A stretch of 11,712 bases of DNA from positions 1 to 11,712 of the forward strand of contig CAINXK010000060.1 in NCBI GenBank assembly GCA_903854805.1, in the 5' to 3' direction. The notes under the pieces were generated by a model. It was not told the DNA's origin, ran no database searches, and was given only the letters and a program-made list of their open reading frames with translations. The position numbers and the translations under genes are program-made. This stretch comes from an uncultured Anaerolineae bacterium. GTDB lineage: Bacteria; Chloroflexota; Anaerolineae; Anaerolineales; Villigracilaceae. Positions 7,437 through 11,712 of the stretch are shown here, one piece after another. Position 1 is the first letter of the stretch. The number at the start of each line of letters is the position of its first letter.

Positions 7437-8894
7437 TTAATATGCGCCGTCTCCCTGCAAAGCAGTCACCACCGTATGCATCAGGATGTGAATATCCAAC
7501 CAGATTGACCAGTTTTGTACATAATACACATCCAAACCAACACGTTCCTCGTAGCTCAGATTATTGCGCCCGGAAATCTGCCACATGCCGGTCATCCCTG
7601 GCAGCACCTGCTTGTAGATAGCGAAATCTTCCCCGTACAGCGCGATCTCTTCATCAACAATCGGACGAGGCCCGATCAGGCTCATCTCACGCTTGAGCAC
7701 ATTCCAGATCTGCGGCAGTTCATCCAGGCTGCTGCGCCGCAAGAATTTCCCCACCCGTGTGATACGCGCATCCTGTTTAAACTTAAAATTCTGCTCCCAC
7801 TCGGCCCGCATTTCTGCATCTTCGGCCAGGCTTGTCTTGAGCAACTCTTCTGCATCCACAACCATCGAGCGAAACTTCCAAATGTTAATCTCGCGGCCGT
7901 TATGGCCAACTCGTTTTTGAGAATAAAGCACCGGGCCCTGGCTATCCAATTTGATGGCCAGGGCGATCAGAAGAAAAATTGGCAGGAAAATTGGAAGCGA
8001 GACAATGATCAGGATTAGATCGATGCAGCGCTTGATCAACCGCTGGGTAGGGTCACCCAACTGCTGCGTCACTTCCAGCCCTAATTGCTCCACCAGGTGC
8101 AGCGGGGTAAACCAGACCGACCCAAAGCGGGCCTCGTCAAACATGACAATCACGCGTTTAAACTGGTGAGTACGATCCAATAAAACGTTCTTCACCGCAC
8201 CCAGCGGCGCCTGTTGCGGCACGATCACGGCAATCTCAATATCCTTAAATAAAGCCTTGCCATCCCAAACCTGCCGCTCCTGCTCTGATGCAGGCGGAAA
8301 AACATCTTCAAGCGATGTGGTCATGACACACAGAACCGGCCAGAACCCGATCAGGCGATTACGGCTGAGGCTGGCAAAGATCCGTTCTGCGCCCAGCCCC
8401 TCGCCAACAATCACAACCGGGATGCCCCACAGCCTGGCCAGCACAGCCAGGCGCCTGGCAACCTTGCGCATCAGCGGCAGGCTCACCAACAACAATAGCC
8501 AGGTCAATCCCAGGACTGCCCTTGACCAGGAAAATTCGCTGCGCACGTAAAATGTGAGTGCCATCAAGACCAGGCTGCCCAGGGATGTGCTGATCGTCAA
8601 GCGCCGCAGCTCTTCCACCGGCCCAATTCCCAAGCCCGGGTACATACCCGCGATCAGGAAAATGAGCAGAAATAATCCGGCAACCGGCAGGCTGAGCCTG
8701 AAATAAACATCCACCAGCAGATCGGCCCGCACCTTGCTCCACAAGATGATTGCCAGACTCATCGAGCCGCCCAGCGACAAGATATCGCTCAGGATCATCA
8801 CAGCCGCCATTAATAACCTGCGATTTGCCCATACGATGTTGCGCTGATCACGGCTAAAATATTTATCGTCCTTGTGCAGGATAACCTGTGTCAT
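7437..8894 (-). CDS. Polyprenyl-phosphate sugar-1-phosphate transferase (WbaP-like initiating enzyme)
   Basis: Transfers a sugar-1-phosphate from a nucleotide sugar to undecaprenyl phosphate, the first committed step of repeat-unit assembly at the inner membrane. The 485-residue protein has the WbaP/EPS layout: four N-terminal membrane segments (about 27-51, 65-85, 101-118, 126-141), a Rossmann-like CoA-binding-type domain with GEGLGAE at 164-170, a hydrophobic re-entrant helix at about 291-313, and the C-terminal bacterial sugar transferase domain with KFRSM at 340-344, the catalytic Asp-Glu pair 391-392 in SSLDELPQ, GPRP at 408-411 and WQISGR at 438-443. I chose ATG at 8894 instead of 8915 because it has AAAGGA five bases upstream and forms an ATGA overlap with the preceding GT4 stop; starting at 8915 would add seven residues without a ribosome binding site. 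It is last in a three-gene run. Galactose or glucose is typical for the family, but the sugar here is unknown. Confidence 0.93.
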   Translation of the reverse strand: MTQVILHKDDKYFSRDQRNIVWANRRLLMAAVMILSDILSLGGSMSLAIILWSKVRADLLVDVYFRLSLPVAGLFLLIFLIAGMYPGLGIGPVEELRRLTISTSLGSLVLMALTFYVRSEFSWSRAVLGLTWLLLLVSLPLMRKVARRLAVLARLWGIPVVIVGEGLGAERIFASLSRNRLIGFWPVLCVMTTSLEDVFPPASEQERQVWDGKALFKDIEIAVIVPQQAPLGAVKNVLLDRTHQFKRVIVMFDEARFGSVWFTPLHLVEQLGLEVTQQLGDPTQRLIKRCIDLILIIVSLPIFLPIFLLIALAIKLDSQGPVLYSQKRVGHNGREINIWKFRSMVVDAEELLKTSLAEDAEMRAEWEQNFKFKQDARITRVGKFLRRSSLDELPQIWNVLKREMSLIGPRPIVDEEIALYGEDFAIYKQVLPGMTGMWQISGRNNLSYEERVGLDVYYVQNWSIWLDIHILMHTVVTALQGDGAY

Positions 8895-9988
8895 TGATTT
8901 CCTTTCAGGCTGCATGCCAGCAAGCGCGCGAGCACCTGTCGGGCAGTGCTTTCCCAGCGAAACCTGGAGGCCTGCACCCGTCCCCGGGCTTGCAAATCAG
9001 CCCTCAAACCTGGCTCATCCAGAAATTTCCGAATCGCCATGGCCATCTCGTCCACAGAAAGTGGATTAAAATATAAGACTGCCTCACCACCCACTTCGGG
9101 CAAGGAAGCCGCGTTTGAACATAGCACCGGGCACCCACAGTTCATGGCTTCCAGCACCGGCAGTCCAAATCCCTCATAAATGGATGGAAAAATAAAACCC
9201 AGGGCGTTTTCATAGAGTGCTTTTAATTCTGCGTCACTCACGTACCCAAGCAGGCGCACATTCGGGTGCTCCGCAGATCCTTCGGTCTTTTGGAATATTT
9301 GTTGGTATGAGCCGCCCGCCGCCGCAAACTCCAGATCTGCTTCGATCAGATCCGCGGCTTGCAAAACCCGCCCGAAGTTCTTATGCACGCTCTGGCTGGC
9401 CACGCTTAGCAAGTACGAATGGCGCGTCAGAGCATGTTTGATCAGGATGCTGGGGTCCGGGAGCGTGCCATCCAGATGATCCCCACCCGAAGCAATGACG
9501 GTAAAGCGCTCGGCCGGAACCCGCAGGTAACGTGACAATTCGCGCTGCGAGAAACTCGAAACGGTCAGAATCAGCCTGGCAGTGCGCACAATCGCATTAA
9601 ATAATAACGCGTATTTAATCCGAAAAAGACTTGAATATGCTTGCGGCACCCCAAAAACAGCCGCATCATGCAAGGTGATCACCTGGTTGGAATAAAAAGC
9701 TGGGCCAGTATTCGCCGGGGAAAATATCAAACGCCCGCGCGCAATCATGGGCAGATCCAGCTGCTCCCACAGGTTACCCGGGTTGACACCCACCCGGCGC
9801 AGTTCAATCCTTTTCCAAGCCGGCGCCGTTTGCGTTTTCGGAGGAGCCAAACACACTATCTGGAGCTTACGGTATTCCGGTTCACCCAGAATGGTATCCA
9901 TGGCGCGCAACAATTCCAACGCATAACGCTGAACACCCGTCACCGGACTGGTCAGAAACTTGCCATTGATAAAAATGGGGGCAATCAT
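8891..9988 (-). CDS. GT4-family glycosyltransferase (mannosyltransferase B-like)
   Basis: Retaining GT-B glycosyltransferase predicted to add a sugar from a nucleotide donor to the growing lipid-linked repeat unit on the cytoplasmic side. The acceptor-binding N-terminal half begins with FINGKFLTSPVTGVQRY (7-22); a TGVQRY-type loop is characteristic of the MtfB/WlbH-like GT4 subgroup. LHDAA at 106-110 and TVSSFSQREL at 142-151 are also family hallmarks. The donor-binding half contains SVASQSVHKN (195-204), GYVSD (248-252) and an intact EX7E motif, Glu 272 and Glu 280, in EGFGLPVLEA. The 365-residue length is normal. The start at 9988 is four bases after the preceding GT4 stop (9993-9995) and has an AGG nine bases upstream. 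Its own stop overlaps the sugar transferase start, so the three genes form one translational unit. Mannose is a frequent donor in this subgroup but not proved here. Confidence 0.92.
   Translation of the reverse strand: MIAPIFINGKFLTSPVTGVQRYALELLRAMDTILGEPEYRKLQIVCLAPPKTQTAPAWKRIELRRVGVNPGNLWEQLDLPMIARGRLIFSPANTGPAFYSNQVITLHDAAVFGVPQAYSSLFRIKYALLFNAIVRTARLILTVSSFSQRELSRYLRVPAERFTVIASGGDHLDGTLPDPSILIKHALTRHSYLLSVASQSVHKNFGRVLQAADLIEADLEFAAAGGSYQQIFQKTEGSAEHPNVRLLGYVSDAELKALYENALGFIFPSIYEGFGLPVLEAMNCGCPVLCSNAASLPEVGGEAVLYFNPLSVDEMAMAIRKFLDEPGLRADLQARGRVQASRFRWESTARQVLARLLACSLKGNQ
8900..8905 (-). promoter_or_regulatory. Ribosome binding site deciding the sugar transferase start
   Basis: AAAGGA on the minus strand, five bases before the ATG at 8894, lies inside the end of the upstream GT4 gene. 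With the ATGA overlap at 8894-8891 it points to translational coupling of the two genes. Confidence 0.65.
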
Positions 9989-9992
9989 CTCG

Positions 9993-11117
9993 TTAAGCCT
10001 GTTGAAAATCTAGCCAGGCACGCTTTACAAAGGCATCGAACTCTTCTCTGAAGCGCTGATTCGAGAATCGTTCAGCATTTTTGCGGCAGTCCTGGGAATC
10101 GATGTTCTGATTTTCAAATTCCAGCACAGCTGTCCGTAAAGCTTCCACCGTTTGGGATTTAAAAAATATCCCCGTCGGGTTCAGACTGCCCTGCCCCTGC
10201 ACTGTATCCGTGGCACCGCCTTCGCCAAAAGCAATCACTGGCGTGCCACAGGCCTGCGCTTCCACTGGCATGATTCCGAAATCTTCCCTGGCCGCAAAAA
10301 TAAAAGCCCGGCAGCGCCGCAGATTTTCCCGCAGCACGCTTGCCGGTTGGTAACCCAGCCAGGTGATGTTCTCACTGAACAAAGGCCGGATGCGCGCTAA
10401 TTCCGGCCCATCGCCAATGATAACCAATTTTTTATCCGGCATGCCTCGAAAGGCGTCAACGATCAGGTCAATCCGCTTGTAAGGCACAAAGCGTGAAGCT
10501 GTAAAGTAAAAATCTTCACGCGCTCCTTGCGGTGTGAAATAATCGGTATCGACGGGTGGATGAATAACGGTTGATTCCCGCCGGTATACCTTTCTGATCC
10601 GCCTGGCAATAAAACTGGAATTCGCGATCAAAACATCCGGACGGCTGGCGGCTGCCACATCCCAGATCCGAATATAATGCAAAAATATGCGCGCAAACAT
10701 GCCTCTCAGCCCATTCATCCCGCTATTTTCCAGATAAGCATTTTGCATATCCCAGGCATAGCGCATCGGTGTATGGATATAGCCAATCTGCAGCTGATCT
10801 GGTCCTGTAATCGCACCTTTGGAAACTGCATGACAATTGGAGATGATCACATCATAAGCAGATAGATCAAGCTGCTCTATCGCCAGTGGCATAAAAGGCA
10901 GGTAGGCGCGGTAATTACTGCCATTTATAAAAGGAGCCTGCTGAAGGTAGGATGTCCGCACTGGCGTATTTCCAAGCATACCGCGCTCTTTTTCAGGCAG
11001 GAAATCAATTAAACTGAAAAGATCCGCCCCAGGAAAGACCTGCAGCAGCTGTTCAATCACCTTCTCCGAACCACCCAGGCTTGTAAACCACTCGTGCACT
11101 ATTGCAATTTTTTTCAT
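9993..11117 (-). CDS. GT4-family glycosyltransferase (WbaZ-like)
   Basis: Retaining GT-B enzyme, likely mannosyl- or related transfer in repeat-unit assembly; donor inferred from the WbaZ-like subgroup only. The N-terminus IVHEWFTSLGGSEKV (6-20) holds the glycine-rich acceptor-domain loop. GYIHTPMRYAWD (112-123) and the IANSSFIARRI stretch (164-174) are characteristic of this subgroup. The donor domain has the TASRFVPYKRID segment (206-217), GDGPEL (235-240) and an intact EX7E motif, Glu 278 and Glu 286, in EDFGIMPVEA, followed by GTPVIAFGEGG (291-301). At 374 residues it is full length. It is the first of three closely packed genes and lies 49 bases after the rhodanese stop. I see no strong promoter or Shine-Dalgarno sequence in that gap, so read-through from the rhodanese promoter, or a promoter inside the rhodanese gene, is possible. 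Confidence 0.92.
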   Translation of the reverse strand: MKKIAIVHEWFTSLGGSEKVIEQLLQVFPGADLFSLIDFLPEKERGMLGNTPVRTSYLQQAPFINGSNYRAYLPFMPLAIEQLDLSAYDVIISNCHAVSKGAITGPDQLQIGYIHTPMRYAWDMQNAYLENSGMNGLRGMFARIFLHYIRIWDVAAASRPDVLIANSSFIARRIRKVYRRESTVIHPPVDTDYFTPQGAREDFYFTASRFVPYKRIDLIVDAFRGMPDKKLVIIGDGPELARIRPLFSENITWLGYQPASVLRENLRRCRAFIFAAREDFGIMPVEAQACGTPVIAFGEGGATDTVQGQGSLNPTGIFFKSQTVEALRTAVLEFENQNIDSQDCRKNAERFSNQRFREEFDAFVKRAWLDFQQA

Positions 11118-11165
11118 GAAGTCGTACTTATGCCCAGAGCAAAACCCAACCCCACTTATGTACGT
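11118..11165. other. Short gap between rhodanese and the GT operon
   Basis: 48 bases with a direct repeat, ACTTATG at 11126-11132 and 11154-11160 (CATAAGT on the minus strand), 28 bases apart. CATAAGT resembles a degenerate -10 element, but no matching -35 is evident. No hairpin-plus-T-run terminator is seen after the rhodanese. Confidence 0.35.
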
Positions 11166-11519
11166 TTATGAGGCCATGCCTTTTTTGACAGGTAATTTTT
11201 CCCGCTGCCAGGCAGACATGCCTCCGCGCATATTGAGCACCTGGTAACCCGCGCCAGACAAAATTTTAGCCGCTGAAGTGCTCCTGCTGCCGGATGCGCA
11301 CACGGCCACGATCTCGCGCTCCTTGGGCAGATCAGCCAGATGGCTTTTTAATTCTCCCAGCGGGATCAGCTTGGCCCCACTGATATGAGCTTCACGGAAT
11401 TCTTCCGGTTGGCGCACATCTAAAACGAAAGGGCGCTTTGCAGCTTTTAATTTTTCCTGCAGTTCAGTGGGCGTGATTGCCGGCACTGGCGAACCAAACA
11501 ATTGCGAAAACAAATCCAT
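11166..11519 (-). CDS. Single-domain rhodanese-like protein
   Basis: A 117-residue cytoplasmic protein made of one rhodanese domain, likely a sulfur carrier or sulfurtransferase that holds a persulfide on cysteine. LDVRQPEEF at 33-41 is the CH2A-like motif near the N-terminus, GAKLIPLGEL at 48-57 follows, and the active-site loop is Cys 74 in CASGSRS (74-80), matching the C-x-x-G-x-R-S pattern of GlpE/PspE-type single-domain rhodaneses. NMRGGMSAW at 96-104 is the usual C-terminal motif. No signal peptide is seen. The start at 11519 is supported by GGAG seven bases upstream and by an extended -10 promoter. No link to polysaccharide synthesis is known for this family, so it is probably a housekeeping neighbour that may supply transcription to the genes downstream. 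Confidence 0.93.
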   Translation of the reverse strand: MDLFSQLFGSPVPAITPTELQEKLKAAKRPFVLDVRQPEEFREAHISGAKLIPLGELKSHLADLPKEREIVAVCASGSRSTSAAKILSGAGYQVLNMRGGMSAWQREKLPVKKGMAS

Positions 11520-11526
11520 TAATTTT

Positions 11527-11530
11527 CTCC
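11527..11530 (-). promoter_or_regulatory. Ribosome binding site of the rhodanese gene
   Basis: GGAG on the minus strand, seven bases before the ATG at 11519, within a purine-rich stretch. Confidence 0.7.
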
Positions 11531-11549
11531 GTCAGATAATTTGATTTTG

Positions 11550-11558
11550 ATTATACCA
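11550..11558 (-). promoter_or_regulatory. Extended -10 promoter of the rhodanese gene
   Basis: Minus-strand TGGTATAAT is a perfect TATAAT hexamer with the TGN extension, 30 bases upstream of the rhodanese start codon. The position for a -35 box at 17-bp spacing (11573-11578) reads GATTTG, a poor match, which is common when the -10 is extended. Transcription would begin near 11543. This is the best promoter candidate in the window. Confidence 0.6.
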
Positions 11559-11712
11559 GTCTGTGCTCAATTCAAATCTGGCCATTCGCACCCCAAACCA
11601 ATTTTACTGTCGGTTAAAATGCTGACTTTTCAAACCGGTTACCCTGCTATATACTCTATTTTGAACCACCCCTGAGCCACCTTCAAGATAATTCGGCTTT
11701 CGGAAATCGCCT
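11559..11712. other. Non-coding right end of the window
   Basis: No gene seen on either strand. It holds an 8-bp palindrome AACCGGTT at 11633-11640 and a direct repeat CGGTTA at 11611-11616 and 11636-11641, exactly 25 bases apart. These could be regulator sites for a gene beyond the right edge, but short matches like these can arise by chance. Confidence 0.4.

Noticed and set aside
7515..8018. 167-codon plus-strand open frame opposite the sugar transferase
   Set aside because: Antisense of the highly conserved sugar transferase domain; no start signal or domain of its own.
8359..8832. 157-codon minus-strand frame inside the sugar transferase gene
   Set aside because: Same strand but a different frame from the real protein, whose membrane segments and Rossmann motif lie over the same bases.
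9641..10051. 136-codon plus-strand open frame opposite both GT4 genes
   Set aside because: Antisense shadow; both opposite proteins have intact GT4 motifs.

Overview
This window is part of a bacterial surface-polysaccharide (exopolysaccharide, capsule or O-antigen type) biosynthesis locus. It carries five glycan-assembly enzymes (four glycosyltransferases and one polyprenyl-phosphate sugar-1-phosphate transferase), a GT-C-like polytopic membrane protein, a SAM-dependent methyltransferase, and an unrelated-looking rhodanese at the right edge. The overall style of the proteins suggests an environmental bacterium, possibly of the Chloroflexota/Anaerolineae. That is a low-confidence impression, because no rRNA or other taxonomic marker is present.

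Left part, plus strand (1-4466): an AT-rich segment (about 35-38% GC in lines counted by hand). It holds an 861-residue protein combining two short 'PDV' repeats, a GT2 domain and a GT4-like domain, followed closely by a 539-residue multi-spanning membrane protein. A 197-bp non-coding gap follows.

Middle, plus strand (4467-7257): a GTG-started methyltransferase, a 253-bp gap with one clear stem-loop, and a 626-residue protein with two tandem GT2 domains that begins at a TTG codon without a visible ribosome binding site. GC is much higher here (about 58% in a counted line of the tandem GT2 gene), so the window looks like a mosaic.

Right part, minus strand (11519 down to 7437): a rhodanese with a good extended -10 promoter, then three tightly packed genes. 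These are a WbaZ-like GT4, a second GT4 four bases later, and a WbaP-like sugar-1-phosphate transferase coupled to it by an ATGA overlap. This block converges on the plus-strand genes across a 179-bp gap.

How the genes would work together (inference): the WbaP-like enzyme loads the first sugar phosphate on undecaprenyl phosphate. The GT4 and GT2 enzymes then extend the repeat unit at the inner membrane face. The GT-C-like protein may add a sugar from a polyprenyl-linked donor on the outer face, and the methyltransferase may modify a sugar or cap the chain. No recognisable Wzx flippase, Wzy polymerase, Wzz or ABC exporter is in the window, so the locus almost certainly continues to the left. 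I found no CRISPR array, insertion sequence, tRNA or rRNA, and nothing I would call a wholly new system. The more unusual points are the compositional break, the multi-domain GT, the degenerate first domain of the tandem GT2 protein, and the unassigned membrane protein.
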